Positions 37,646 to 51,800 of a stretch of DNA of 64,000 nt are shown in pieces. The position numbers and the translations under genes are program-made. The notes below the pieces were generated by a model. The model saw only the letters and a program-made list of their open reading frames with translations. It was not told where the DNA came from and ran no database searches. This stretch comes from Atopsyche davidsoni (Eukaryota; Arthropoda; Insecta; Trichoptera; Hydrobiosidae). How positions within the stretch are numbered: position 1 is the stretch's first letter; the number at the start of each line of letters is the position of its first letter. The DNA lies in the NCBI GenBank assembly GCA_022113835.1, contig JAILWY010000004.1, positions 1,553,501 to 1,617,500 on the forward strand, given 5' to 3'.

Positions 37646-38129
37646 CCTGGCGAAATCGTGTCATTTAATTAATTTAATTGTCACTTTATTAAAGTTGATT
37701 TTTTTATAGAGTATTGAAAAAACTATAAATTATATTTATCTATTTTTTATTATTTAATTAACGTCCATTTTCAGGGTAAAATAAAATCTTGAATATGTTG
37801 AAAAATTGGATAAAATGACGACTTTTCAAAACCAAAGTTTGTTAAAGATTTTTTTTTTTAATTTTTAAAATACTAAATCGCACAGGGTTTATATTTAATC
37901 TTTTTATTTCAATTGAAAAAAATACTTTTAAATGTTTAGGACTCTTAGAACAGCGACATGACGAATCTCCAAATTCCTACACTTCAATCGGAAAAACACA
38001 TATTTATCATATTAAAATGAAAAAAATATTCTGTTCGGAAGAAGGGATGTACCTAACTTTTTGCATTTAAATTTTTTTGATTGGTGCAGTCGATTTTTCG
38101 AAAAAAAAAAAAGCATGGGACTTAGACCC
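37646..38129 (+). mobile_element. dispersed repeat copy 1, 484 bp, bounded by TTAA
   Basis: Starts cctggcgaaatcgtgtcatt, ends catgggacttagaccc, with TTAA immediately on both sides (37642-37645, 38130-38133). Near-identical to 55271-55804. TTAA duplication would fit a piggyBac-type MITE, but no clear terminal inverted repeats are seen. Confidence 0.7.
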
Positions 38130-38406
38130 TTAAGGATTCATTCTTCGAATGTCCAAGCTTTTGGAACCGTTACAGACCTGATACATCGAGTGATATATTT
38201 TTACGTTACATTCGTAATCAGTCCCACAATCAAATTTCGGATTATCGAGGTTAAAACCGAGGTTCGAAGTAAATAAGCCCAATAGAAGTACAGCTAGTTC
38301 TTAGTTAATTCCGAGAGCGTACTAACGACGTTGATTCCATTAGCAGCCTCCTTCGTAGTCCCGCAGGGTTTTCCGTCGAAAACAAGATGTTTTCCCGGTG
38401 CCGCTG

Positions 38407-38449
38407 ATTGGCCGGCAAGCAAAGACCCTCGGCTGATTGGGCGGGGCGG
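38407..38449 (+). promoter_or_regulatory. promoter-like CCAAT and GC boxes upstream of the first recognised prominin exon
   Basis: Two ATTGG boxes (inverted CCAAT) at 38407 and 38436, the second running directly into a GC box (GGGCGGGGCGG, 38439-38449). The flanks are AT-rich. This is a classical NF-Y plus Sp1-type arrangement, about 1.2 kb before exon P1. No linked first exon was found. Confidence 0.3.
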
Positions 38450-39677
38450 TAATAAGATAACCTTATTATTTTTAATGATTCTCTGCGGTCGAGCGTTGCG
38501 ATGGATTACGACATTATGCCCAATGCGACCGGTTCAATAGCACCGTTTTTTTTATTCATTATTATTCACGACAAGCTGGTCTAATTTGTAGTACTCCATA
38601 TTTAAGATTAAGAGATTGCGTTCATTTTTGTTTTTTAAGGGTTTCTTAGACTACGCTAGAAGAGATGCCGAATGCGCTCACAAAGAAAAATAATCTCTTC
38701 GCCATTTCATTATTTATATTTGTAGTATTTATAATATGTCCGAATTGTTTTCTTTTGAAATTAATAATTGTAATTTAATTAATTAATTTTAGTAATCTAT
38801 AACATACATATTAAATAGACAAAACTTATGGACATTTGTTTATATTTTTATTGTTATTTGGGAAAAATTCGTAATTGTTTATATTGCGCGATGCTTACGC
38901 GTCGATATCTTAACACCTCAAAATGCGTTTTATTTTACAAAAATACATCATAGTGTCTTAATACTTATCATTTCTTCGTGGAATTTATGGAATAAAATAA
39001 TATGTACGTATTAATTATTTTTATAATTTTATACAATTTTATTATATGGGCCTACATCAGTTTGGAGTTTGTTGAACCTTTAGTGAATGTTTACATCTTT
39101 TAGCTAAATCACATATGGTTATTTAGCGAAATAGCGTTTTATCCCGACCGTGTGACGTATTTTACAGCTTGTTAACCCTCGTTTCAGAAACAGGGCGACG
39201 GCGTGATTATTTTCCTAATTGGTGTCCTATCCGAGCAGCGCAAAATTTTTATGAATTTTTTTCAGTCGTTTGATGTACCATAAGTACCACTGAAACCACG
39301 TTTCTTCGCAAACCGGCCATTTTCCAGTGGCGTTAAACCTCCCGGATGACGTCGTTTTAAAGTTCAAAGGAATCCTCTGAACTCCCCTCGTTGTCCCGAC
39401 CCCTCTGACAGGTGCTCTGTTCACGATCGGATAATCCTCCGGCAGAGCCTCCTGCGGGAAATGGATTTTATTTCCTTTCTCACAATCGTCCGGTTTAACG
39501 GCCGTGGATTATTATGATAACGAGCTTTGGGCTGTGGGACTTATGACGGATCTATCTACCTGTGACTTCCATCTACCCTTTTTACCTTTAAAACAACGTG
39601 TGGTTGTTTGAATGCTTAACGCGTATGGAAGAAGTTACCCACATAGTCTGGAAATAAATATGAATGTTGCGTTGCAG
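38450..39677. other. upstream flank of prominin exon P1; K50 homeodomain-type sites
   Basis: TAATCC at 39432-39437 and GGATTA at 39506-39511 are Otd/Otx-type sites within 80 bp of each other, 170-250 bp before exon P1. The region is intronic or promoter, depending on where the gene starts. Confidence 0.35.
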
Positions 39678-39819
39678 GTATGCTGGAGGTGCGCGGTGGC
39701 CACATCGAGCAGGGCATGGAGCTGGGCGAGGAGTGGCAGGCGGTGGTGCTTCACTACGCCGGCATCATCTCCATCATCCTCATTGCCGTCATATTCGCGC
39801 TGCTGCTGCCGATCATCGG
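39678..39819 (+). CDS. prom: prominin exon P1 (first recognised): end of N-terminal extracellular segment and TM1
   Basis: Acceptor gttgcag, donor gtgagt. The exon enters with two bases (GT) that finish a codon, so at least one coding exon lies upstream. It encodes an acidic stretch followed by TM1 (from HYAGIISIILIAVIFALLLP), ending in the conserved IIG that leads into the Cys-rich turn. The ATG at 39680 is internal: a protein starting here would lack the signal peptide every prominin has. Confidence 0.9.
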
Positions 39820-42800
39820 GTGAGTCCAAACAGACCTCTGCTGGAACAGCGTTGTATTGAAACTTGACCTTGAGAATCCTGCATTTCACGTTCTCTACTC
39901 CAGTAAAAAAAAAAAAATTTAAATTCCAAATTCTTTATTAAATAATACTATTAATTACATTGACAATTTCTCTTAGAGCTATGTCTTACAATACAGTATG
40001 TTTTGCCCCAGCGCAGTTTCTGGGGCTTACAAAACTACTCCAGTGAATAGACCGAGCCTTATACGCTGGTGGTTTTTTGCGTTTCAGATATAGATTTTTA
40101 TATTAAAGTTCTCCCAAAGTAACACACCTATGATATAATAAATGACAAAAAAAAGATTATTGTAGAAACCGAAACAAAATAATAAAGCGTCAGTGATTAT
40201 TGTTTTATTGTATTGGAAAACACTAAATTTTTGTATCCTGCGAATTGAAGTCAGTTTAGTGGGTTAATGTTGTTTATGATTATTGTTTTCAGTTTCTGTT
40301 TTTGCTGCTGCCGCTGTGCTGGCAAGTGCGGTGCCCGCTCCCAGCCCTTTGATAAGCGCCACGACAAATGCCGTAAGGTCATGCTCGCCACCCTGCTCAT
40401 CTGCCTCGCCACCCTCTTCATGTGAGTGTCCGACTCAGACTCCTTCACATGCTGGATTGATATCTGCGGTCACACTTGCAATGTTTGCAGATATTTTGCC
40501 AACTCTGGTTCAGATAGCTAAATTTAAGGCCATTTAGATAGTACAATAATTATCATTTCAGAAATAAAAAGTATAAATAATGTATCGCAAGCACTCATTT
40601 TAGATCCACTACTATTCATCATAGATATTTAAACATTTTAGTTAATATATTAATCATTGTTATAAATTAATTTAATAATTTATTTGCATTTCAGGATGGG
40701 ATTGGTGTGCATTTTCGTAACCAATGAGCGTATGCAGTCTAGCACGCAGGAGCTGCCCGCTGTGGCACGTGCCGGGCTAAAGGACACGCGCACCTACCTC
40801 AACCATACCCACGGCCATGTGCATACGCTTCTCACCGTCAACTACCAGCAGTTGCAGGCCACGTTACTCACCATGCTCAAGAGTAAGTTTAACTTAAAAT
40901 CAAAAATATCACATCTCAGCTTAAATTCTGAATTATTGAGTTTGGTTTCTCTCAAAACGACTTGAGAAACATAGTTTTTGAAAATTAGAAAAAGTCCATT
41001 TAAAGTTGATTTTATGTGTGAAAATTGATATTCAATGATCATCTTTAATGTTTTATGATTTCAATTTGTACCACAAACAATGATAATATTTTTCACATGA
41101 GAATTCACATTTTTCACCTTATCACAAGTGGTACAAATAACCCAAGGAGAAAGCTGGTCAAAATTCTTATCAACCGCATCCGGAGCACGGATTTCACAAA
41201 ACACCGTAATATCCTAATTGCGACTAAATTGTTTTTACACTAATTCAGTGAGAAATGCATGCAAGTTTGTTGGTATTGTTGGCATTGTCATACTTCCTAA
41301 ATTTATAGTATATGCCTATGGACACAGCTGAGGTGATTTTTTTTTCTTCATGTTTCAGCTGGAGGTGCAAAAGTTTCTGATCAACTGGCAGAGTTCTCCA
41401 AAGCCGTATCGGTGACTACGCTGACCACTATGGTGGAGAACCTGGACAAGGTGAAGGGGAACCTCATCGACATGCGCCGAGTCACCAATGCTCTGCGCAA
41501 CAACGCCTCCCAGCTCAATGATGGTTAGCCAATACAATCACATCGTAGTCTTACAGTTTGCACAGTTGCTTATGGCAACTGCAATTATAAATTTCGTTTT
41601 TTTGGTACATGACATTTTAAAATTGGTCTCATGGCTCTGTGGATATTATAATTATTTGCAGACCATGGGGTTCATGGTTTGAATCCGTGCGAAGTAATAG
41701 GTTTCTCTAACCTTGTCTGATGCAAGCTTTCTCTGATTTTCTGTGTACAACTAGACAAATACCGGACACATACCAAGTTGCAATGGCTTTTGGAGACTAA
41801 TATGTTTGCTTACCTGCCTCTCACTCGTTCAGAGAAGTCTAATTATAGATTTCTCGTTCTATGATTATTTGAGTTTGATGCCTTTCGGTAATAGAATAAA
41901 ATAATAATATTATTAATTATCATATTTTATATTAATATTTTAGGATTGCGACGTGTTAAGCGCGAGCTTCTGCACACCCTAAAGACCTGCGAGCAGCGTC
42001 AGTGTCGTGAGATCCTCGACAAGTACAAGATCGGAGAGCTGGACACCTCTGGGATAGACTTCAGCCAGGTATTATTATTTATATATTTATTCTGCTTGAT
42101 TGATATCTTGAAGTTCATTCTGCTGTCTATACTCTTTATCGTGGCTTGTTTACTAACAGTGTGATATAAACTGTCTTTCTTTTCCACGCTGCCTTAGATG
42201 CTCGACAAATACTTTCCAAGGGTTTGTACCAAACTTTTTCATTCTTTTTCTTCTGTACTGTTATTTACATACTATAAAGTTTCTTGAAAATCATGATATC
42301 ACCTGAAGAAGAGAAGACTTTTGTTAGTAAGAATGTTAATTTAGAAAAAAATATGCCATACAATGTGTTCTTAAAATGTTGCTGTAATTTCTTGATTTCA
42401 TTAGTGGCATAAAATCTGTATGAAAGGCCGCTGCCTTTTATTTAAAACCGAAATAGTTTGAACTAATAAATCTGCCACTCTAGCCTCAGTTGGCTTCAAG
42501 TATGCGGCAAAAGCACATTGATTGTTATTTACTCCTGAGCTCGCGTTTGTAGAGTGAGTGGAGGAACATGGAAACATGTACGGTCCTGCATATGGATAAT
42601 ATATGGATATGGAGTTTAATAGATTTTTTTTAAATTGTAAGTATTTTGCATTCAATTGCGAGTTGCAAGTTGCACGGCAAGAAAGATGAAGAACCCGAGG
42701 TCTACGTGCCACTGATATATAATATATGTAGGGTACAAGTGAACCAGCATCAGTTTTGGCTTATTCTAACATGATTGATTATTCTAGCTCCCTGATGTGT

Positions 42801-45800
42801 CGGAGCTCCTGGAGAAGGTGAAGTCGCTCATGGATGGTAACATCCAGCAAGAAGTGAAGGAGGGCCAGCAGGTGTTTGAAGACATCAAGAAGAGCATTGA
42901 ATTCTCCGTCGACAAGCAGATACCGATCCTCGAATCTGCCGTTGAGAATGCTGGTAAGTCTAGTCCTGCTTGATCACTCTGCTTGTATTTTAAAGGAAAA
43001 TTTTAGATCTGACAAAGATACATTCCAATTTTTCATACGTAAAGCAATTTAACTTGTACCTTAATTCATTTAGCATGAAGCTCCAAAAAGAAAGCAAATG
43101 AATGAATATAAATATTTATTCAATGTTCAGGTGCCAACATCTCTACTTTCTCCTATAAACTGGACCAAGTGGTGGCCGACGCCAACCGAGCCATCAACAA
43201 GGCAGAGCCAATGGTTGACAAGTTTGAGAACTACATCAATCAGTACAGTATCTACAGGTGGTACATCACTCTCGGAGTCTGCTGCATCCTGCTGCTGGTG
43301 AGTTGTTCAAACTTTGTTCTGAAAAGTTGTCTTCTTTGGTTCCACAGTCTTCTATTCTCTGCAGACATACACGCTCTGAAAACATTGACCGACAACCATC
43401 CATTGAAACAAAATTTTTGAGTCTGCCTCATCTCACTGGCAATGAATTGAATAAGAGACTGAGCGATAAAGATAGACTTGCATATAACTATTATAATTTT
43501 GTGAATACGTTTTTGTTAAAGCCTTATCACATTTTAAATATTTGATCAAGTTTATGTAATTAAGTATTAAAGCTACTAGTTATGATTTGCACTGTTGCAA
43601 ATTTATTTGAAATGGCAATGAACCTGACTATTTTTGGGGAATTGGTTCTAGATTCTGACATGTGTGGTGATGGGCCTGCTTTGTGGTATCTGCGGAAAGC
43701 GACCTGATGGATATGGAGATGACTGTTGCAACAAAGGAGCTGGCAGCCGATTCCTCATGCTGTAAGTATAAACCGATGACAAATGCCCGAGAATTAATGA
43801 ATGATTTTTGTATAATATATATAATCGTTCTTTTAATAAGTCCACATTTTATTAGTGCATTAAAAATAAAAATATATTAAATTTTGTATCTCCAGTCTCT
43901 AACATTTTATTTTGTGTCTCCAGTGCAGTCGCCCTGATGTTCCTGCTTGGCCTGGTGCTGATTGCCGTAACTTTGGTTTACTTCATCCTTGGAGTGACAG
44001 CGCAGCGAGGAGTGTGCGATACTCTCCAGTGAGTCAATCCTAACTCAATTATCTAAGCATTCTTATACCACGTAAGATGATCTGCAGCACGATCGCACTA
44101 TAAGTGATCCAGATGTGTTAGTTATTACATTTAACCCATCAAGGTTGTCGGTATGGCAATATAACATGTCATAGTAGGAGAAAACTACTCTTAATCTCAA
44201 TAAATTGCAGTGCCAGCGGTTATTGAATTAGACAAAGCAAGTAGATTTACTTTTTTGACAAAGTTAGCTAGTAAATTTTAATGATTGATTTTAAAACATA
44301 AGATCTGACATCATAGAGATAAAACCGAATATTTATTTATTAATTTTGTATGTTTGATTGATCTGCCTGCAGGAAGCCTCGAGATAACAGGCTTTTCACC
44401 CTGGTAGATGATCTTTCCAACATTGAGCAGGTGATTTACAATACCAAAAAGAAGGATGGCTTCGACCTCGGCTACATCATCTCCTCCTGTCATCAGAACA
44501 AAACCATATACGATGTATGTCAAAATAAAATCTAAATAAATGATGCCTTTAGCATGAGAAAATTAACATGTAGATCTGTTATTCCTGGTATGCCATACAT
44601 TTCAATATATGTTCATTTTATTTCCCAGGTTTTGAGACTGGATAAGATAGTGAACCTACAGAAAATGAAGAAAGAAGCTGAGGCAGACTTGGAGAAGAAG
44701 ATTAACGAGGTGTATCAGAGCATCTCTTTCGAACACCAGAACTTCGTCATTCTCAAGGAGTCCGCCAAAGTCAAGCTTATCGAGCTCTCCGACAGCGGGC
44801 TATCTGACTTTCCCTTTGATCGCTTCACGGAAGTGGTTAGTTTATTTCACATTTTAATATTATTTTTTTCACTTCTCAATAAAAATCTTCAAGTGTTTCA
44901 CATTTTTTTTAAATTTTAGTCCACAATTTAGTTCTGGCACCTGGAGCCACCTTCAAAAGCAGATGTTTTTTGACCCTAGTTAAAATATGTTACTAAAAAA
45001 AACTAAAACAAATTAATGTGACATAACACCCAAGAAACTACTTTTATTAATAGCAGCGGCCAAAAACTTGGAATATATTTAATGAATGAATGAATTTGTT
45101 GTTTTTTTACAGCTGGTGACAAACATAACTTCAATAGATCTGGTGTCTCTGGCTAGGCAGTTGCGCGACACGGCAGACAAGCTGTCCGCCCGGCCAGAGT
45201 TCACGTCCGTGATGGCCAACCTACGCAACCAGGCCCTGCATCTGGAGACCTATCATGACAACCTTGTCACGCCCATGGTTCGCGAGGCCGAGAAACTCAA
45301 CGTGAGTCAACTCTTCGAATCAATGAATACCATATGCCATCATTAAATATTATAAAAGCCACATTATTGGCATGGTTTTAAATTCGATTTTTTTTTTAAA
45401 TTCTAGAATATTCATGTATATGTACTGAATAATCTGTATTATAATTAGTTATGATTAATAATATGGATGTGTACGAATAACATGTAGACCTCTTGGAGAC
45501 ACTTCTTGATTAAAAAAACCTTATTATTCAAGTTTTCTGTGATCTTTATTTGTACAGTCGCAATGTTTACGATTTCTGTGAACCACTTGGCTGTGTGTGT
45601 TGGCCCGGTGTGATTATACACTCCTCGAGCTTGTTTGTCTTTAGATTATGGAGTTGACCTTTATAAGTGGTTGATATCATAATTAATTGTTAATATTGTC
45701 TGCAGGATACGGCGATCGAGCTGCGCGATGGGCTGAAGTTCAATCACTCCTCCTTCAGGGAGGCAGTCATCTTCCTCATCAACGAGACCATGGAAGCTGA

Positions 45801-48800
45801 GAAGTATCTTTCAGATCAGGGACCGGAGGCTATTAAGAATGTTAGAACTTATTTCATATCAATAATTTTTATTAAAACCAACCAGACCAACCATGTTATT
45901 GAGTTACCAATGATTTTTTTTAAGAGAAATAATGAGTAGAAGTAGAGTGTTAAAAGTTGAATCTTGCCAGTCACTAGGCCAAGATCATTAAAAACCTAAA
46001 GTCGTGACTAAACCAGGTCTAAGTAAACTGTTTTAATAATAGTTTTGTAGTTCTGTAAGTGTAAAACCAGAAAAGAAAAACCAGACTCTGATAGAATTAT
46101 GATGATGATAAACCATATAACGCTTCAATTTAATTTAATGAACGACTCTGTATAATGTATATTTTTGTTTTCAGTCGACTCGAGTATTTGCTTCGAGCAT
46201 CGCGGCTCAGGTGAGCCAGTACCTGGGGCGCGTTGTGCACCACACCGAGCAGGAAGTGGGACAGTGTGGCCCCATGTCTAACGTATACAATGCTACCGTC
46301 AGCGCGGTCTGCAACCGTATTCTCCTACCTCTGGTACGTGATTATGTCCTGCTGCATCAGTAGACTATAGAGGAATCTTCTGATCAGCGTGAATATAATT
46401 GAGATACATTTATATCAGCTTCATCTGTTAATCAGTATCTGTTTAACATAAATCTCAACACATTTAGAAGTTGAAAACGACTTCTTTAAAATAAAAAATA
46501 AATAGTACACATTAAATGATGTTCCTTGAGTTGACAGCTCTAAAACATTGTGGTGCTTCTTTGTTAAATTTTTGTAACGTATAGAAGTTGATTATTGAAT
46601 GGTGCTTCATTTCTTCTGTGTTTATTAACAGAATGGATTTTGGTTGGCGTCTGGCTGGTGCATCCTGCTGTTCATCCCGTTGATCATAGTCTGCGTGAAG
46701 CTGGCTACCCTCTACCAGAAGTCCGACCCCTACCCCGGCCCGCTCGTGGAGGCGTAAGTTCACACTCTACAGCTAAACACTTGCGGGAATACGCTTCCTA
46801 TTCACTCTATACGTACATCCACCTCAGGGTTCCGACAGAATGACAAGCTTATGATGTTTTTAAACCTGAAAATCACCCAACATGTTGACGGAGACATTCA
46901 TAGCATATTTGGTTTTCATCGTCGAAATTACTTAAAATAAAATAAAGTGTTGTTTTGGCTAAAGAAAATCATTGTGAGTATTTCCAGTGTCTTTTTTAAA
47001 ATTAAGCTAAGGTATAAATATTGTTTTTTTTGTTCTACATACTCTTTTCTTAAGCCAACAACTCGCATAAATTACAAAAAAATCAAGATGTATTTAATAC
47101 AAAAATACTGACTTTAAAGCTTCCATAAAAACCAAAACTGCTGTGTAATTTATAAATCAATATAATAATATAAATATTTGTTAAATATTTAAATCAAAAC
47201 CATTCACACATGTAAGAATTAGTACAAATTATATTTTTAGCTGCATTGTAAATAATATTTGTATATATATATTGATAAGATATCAACTTGTGGCATGGTC
47301 TGCCGTCTATTTGGCACCCGAGCAACTTGTGTGCGAGCTTGTGAGTTGATTCACAGATTTCACCGGCTGAGCTTGTCTTCTGTCGGAGCGCTGAAGGATG
47401 CTGCGGTGGGTTTAGTTAACTGGGATGTTTTACATAGAAGTACACTGCTTTGTGTCATGAATCTTAGTGTTTTTTTGGTTTGGGGGTTTATTTGTTATGT
47501 TATTTAAAATGAAACCAAATGATAAACATAAGTAGATTATTATAAACGTAACAAAGAAAAAATTCATGCAACATTTTGTGGTAAATTTAAAAAGTTTTTC
47601 ATCAACCTAGAATACATTTTCTGATGTCATTTTATTTTGTTCATCATCACCATCATTCCTTATATTTATTATTATATTATTTAACGATCGGACTGTTGTC
47701 ATCAGGATTGTGTGCATATTCAAATTGAAATTCAACCCTCAGATTTACACATTTTTTTATCACTGTGATATAATCACTTATCACTTTTGCAACTGAAATT
47801 CGATTCTCACTGATGTTGAGAATTCACACTTTCGAATTAATTCTTTCATAAAATTGATACGCCTACTTTAAAGTTCATAAAAATAAAATATATTTTATAT
47901 ATTATATTCTGCATGCTGTGGAGTGATTGTGTTCTGTTTTGTTGAGTTCCTCTATGTCCCCGAGTCCATATATTGTTTTGATATTTATTTATTTTCGTTT
48001 ATATTCCTTATTATCCCGTTTTATCCTAAATAACAAAATTTTTAAATACATTCAAAAGGATATGCAATATACTTTTATATCCTGTAAATTTGAGAAATAC
48101 TCATTGAAAAGCCCTTTCGATTTGATATCCTGCATTTGCCTGTAGTTTTTGTATTTTTTCTTTAATTTTTTAAGTTCTCCACCATCAAGTTTTCTTATTA
48201 TATATTTATATTTTGGGCCATGACCAGGTGTAGCAGTTTTCAACGGTTATTTTTTAAAAAATACTTTGTTTTCTATATCAGGCGTTGAAATTCACCGAGT
48301 ATATTTGACGACATCTTCTTTTGAAAAGACCTAGAAAAAAGAACTTGAGTTTTCTCTGATTAAATAAGTTTCATCGAGAAGACCGGAACTCGATGTAGAA
48401 AAACGAGTGGAATCCAGTGTGTTTTGGGGACCTTTTGTGCAATTTTAATGCCTGCAAGTATATCCTCTCGTCTAATCTACGCAACCAGATCTAATGGGAG
48501 GTCACAAGTAGGACCTTTGATACTTTCTTAAGGACTGAGGCATCTAGCCCTTTCAACTAAGCCAAGTCTTTTTATAAAATGTTGGGAATACGAACATGGC
48601 ATAATACGAAAGAATTAGTATTTAACAAAAAGATTCTTAATTTTTCTGTGACTTATTGCTTAAATCAAACTGTTATCACTAAAAATTCTAAAATTTTGCT
48701 ATTTGATATGTCCGAAATTTGCGTGTGGAAGTGTCTTACCCCACAAAAATTTATCATATCAAAAATAATAACCACTGGTTACATTTATTAGTACAATTAA

Positions 48801-51800
48801 GTATTAAACAATGATATTTTTCTTATAATATCTAAATTAGAATTATATCCATAGGATAAAATATAATAAATAATTTGAATGAAATATTGAGTTTTACCGA
48901 ATCAGTTTTTATTATTGAAAAAATCTAGATAATCGAGTTTTTTTTAAATAGTTAACTATACATTGTATGTGTAAATATTATGTATATCGTGAAAGAATAA
49001 TAATTTATCAAGTGATTGACATATTTTATGATGCATTTAAAAATTTAGCTTGCGGACTACACTTTCGCACTACGGACATCACACAAGTAGGCTTCAAAGT
49101 ATGATATTGAAAACAAAGTATTTAATGCGGCTTTTTTTATTCAAAACATTATATTTTTAATATATTTTTCAGTTCATTTAACTGAGCATAGTGCCATCAT
49201 GTTTATTTATACTTTGGACTTTTGTTTCTCACACTTGTAAAGCTAAAGTTTCTTGTTTATGACATGCTGTGCGCTGGACCAACACTGATGTTGGTGTGTT
49301 TAATTGCAGTGAGTGTGGTTCCTCAACTATTCGCTTGTTGAGGCACTGACGGGCCGAGAGGGCCGCGCGACCCGCTCATTGGTAACTACTGACTCCCCCG
49401 ACTACCCCTTCTCTCCCCCCGTGTTCTCTGTCTCACTTCCTCATCCGTGACTTCCTTCTTTATGTGTTTCTGTTGAGTAAGGGATGGTTTGCCGTACTGT
49501 TCTAATCGTTTGTATTTTGCAGCTTTGTAATGCTTCAACTATAAAGGGAATTTATTATACAGCTTGAGCTCATAATGTTGATAATTTTTGTGATATTACA
49601 TATTTAATAGGACAAATAACATTTTACAAGGTATTTATTAAATAATAGTAGTAAGTGTCTAAAATCGTTTTTATAGGGTCTAAAAAGAATTACTTTTGTG
49701 TTTTTCAAAATTATAAAATTGGTTATAAAAAAAATAAATTATTATACAAATTCTATATATTATACTGTATGTATCTCAAAAGTCGCAGTATCATATAAAA
49801 AAAGAGACTGAAAATCATTAAGTATTGAAAATAGTATTAGATTTTGGACCCAGATATGATATTTTAAATTAAAGAATGTAATTTATAAAAATGAAACAAT
49901 TAAATATAAAAAAAATTGTTTTCCAGAAGTGACCACCGTTCTCTTCTCCTGCTTTCATATTATTAAATATATATTTTAAATTTATTCTATCACTATGGTT
50001 TACAAATAATTTTCACTTCAAACATGTGTGGAGGGCACATAAATATATTTTTTTAATTGTGCGTATTTATAGTCACGTTGGAAAGAGGAAAGGACTTGAC
50101 TGTCATAGAATTGATTTAACAAAAAATTGTTAAAAAAAACTAAATTAAATGATGTCATTTCTCTTCGTGTATTCACCATTTATTTTATATTTCTCGCAGC
50201 AAAAAATAATTTTTCAAAGATATAATGTAACATCAATCAAGTTTCAGTTAACTCACGGCCACTTTCCAGCTTCGATATTGCTTGGTATTTTATGTAGTTA
50301 TTTTGTTTTAGACCTATATTTGGGCGACAAATCTTACCGATAAGAAGAAGTAGAAGAAGACGCAATCATTATTCTATAGAAGATGATTTTCTCTCTATTC
50401 TTGACGATGTAAATTAGACTCAGCGTTGTTTGGAAAAAAGTGTGGGGCTCGATAAGTTCCCTGATAATTTTATGATATTATTTTGCTAGATTTTATTGAT
50501 GACATATATTTTTATAATAGCACTTAATCATCAGTTGAAATACTGTCCGTCTTATGTTAGAGAAATAAAAGAAAATATTATTTCTTGATCTAGAAGTACA
50601 ACTCAGTTTCCTCTTTAAGATAGTACAGTGAAGTTTGAATGACTCCGGTCAGCAATTTAGGGTTAATAAAAATTAATTTAATTAATTAATTAATTAATCA
50701 ATCAAATTGATATCATCCATGATTGAAAATGTAGCTCACTTTATGGTTGAAGTTTTTATGAATTAAATTAGTATGGCATTAATTCATACGCGTGCCATTA
50801 ATTATTTGTGCACTTATTATTAATATATTTTTAAAATACAGCAAACCATTTACTTACTCAAGTAATTTTGTTTTTAATTGTGTGTGTGTGTGTGTTGTGT
50901 GCTTCTTTGATACTTTTAAATAATTAAAATTAATAAAATAATAAATAATAATTAGGTATGCATATAGCTTTCTTTAAAATTTATGTAAGATATTTTTAAT
51001 ATAATTTTTAAATACAAATATAAACAATTTTCATTATTTACCACATATATATACTTGTATAAATAAACTTATAAGTTACATGTTCATTCAAATCACAAAT
51101 ATATATTATTTTATTCTGCTTTCTCATTTGTTCACAAGTCAATATAATTTGGCAGATTTTCGTATACTTAGGTCATATTCATAGTTGTTTGTTTTTTGCC
51201 ATTCGTCAGCTTTATTCATGTGATTATTTTTGCGTACTATTATAAATTGTCTTGCGTGTTGTTATTATTATTTTAAATATGCTTATTTTCAATTTATTCA
51301 TATGGCTACACCGTTGACATCATATACATATATGTATATATTTAAGAATGCCTACTTTGTTCTTATATATGACACTGGACACGCTCAGTTTGTGAGCTTG
51401 CCGATGAAGGGTGAAGGTCAGGTACACCGAATGCTAGGCAACTTCTGGCAAGCCCTGTTAGGAGGATAACTCTGAAATATGGAAGTTTTCTTGTAAAACC
51501 GCCTTCCAGTGAAGTGGCAAGGAATGCGTTGTGTCTATATACACAAAGTGGTTGTGCTTTTTTTCAAAGGGCATTGAAGGGAACATTATTCCTATAGAAG
51601 CTTTTCTATTATTGTAATAAAAATATATTGCAATATTGGAAATTCTATAATGAACGGTATTACCATAATTCAACATTGATAATAAGGGATGTTTATTTTT
51701 ACCTCTCAATAAGGTTTTGGTAAGTTAAAGTTACAGTAATTTTATATTCGGTTAGTAAATTTTATCTTTCACACTTAAAGTTAAATATGAATATGATTTT

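Noticed and set aside
39612..39860. An 82-residue open frame over prominin exon P1
   Set aside because: It is in the wrong frame, crosses the acceptor and donor sites, and lacks family similarity; it is a shadow of exon P1.
47259..47507. An 82-residue open frame in the long prominin intron
   Set aside because: Not in phase with flanking exons by any good splice site and no domain recognised.
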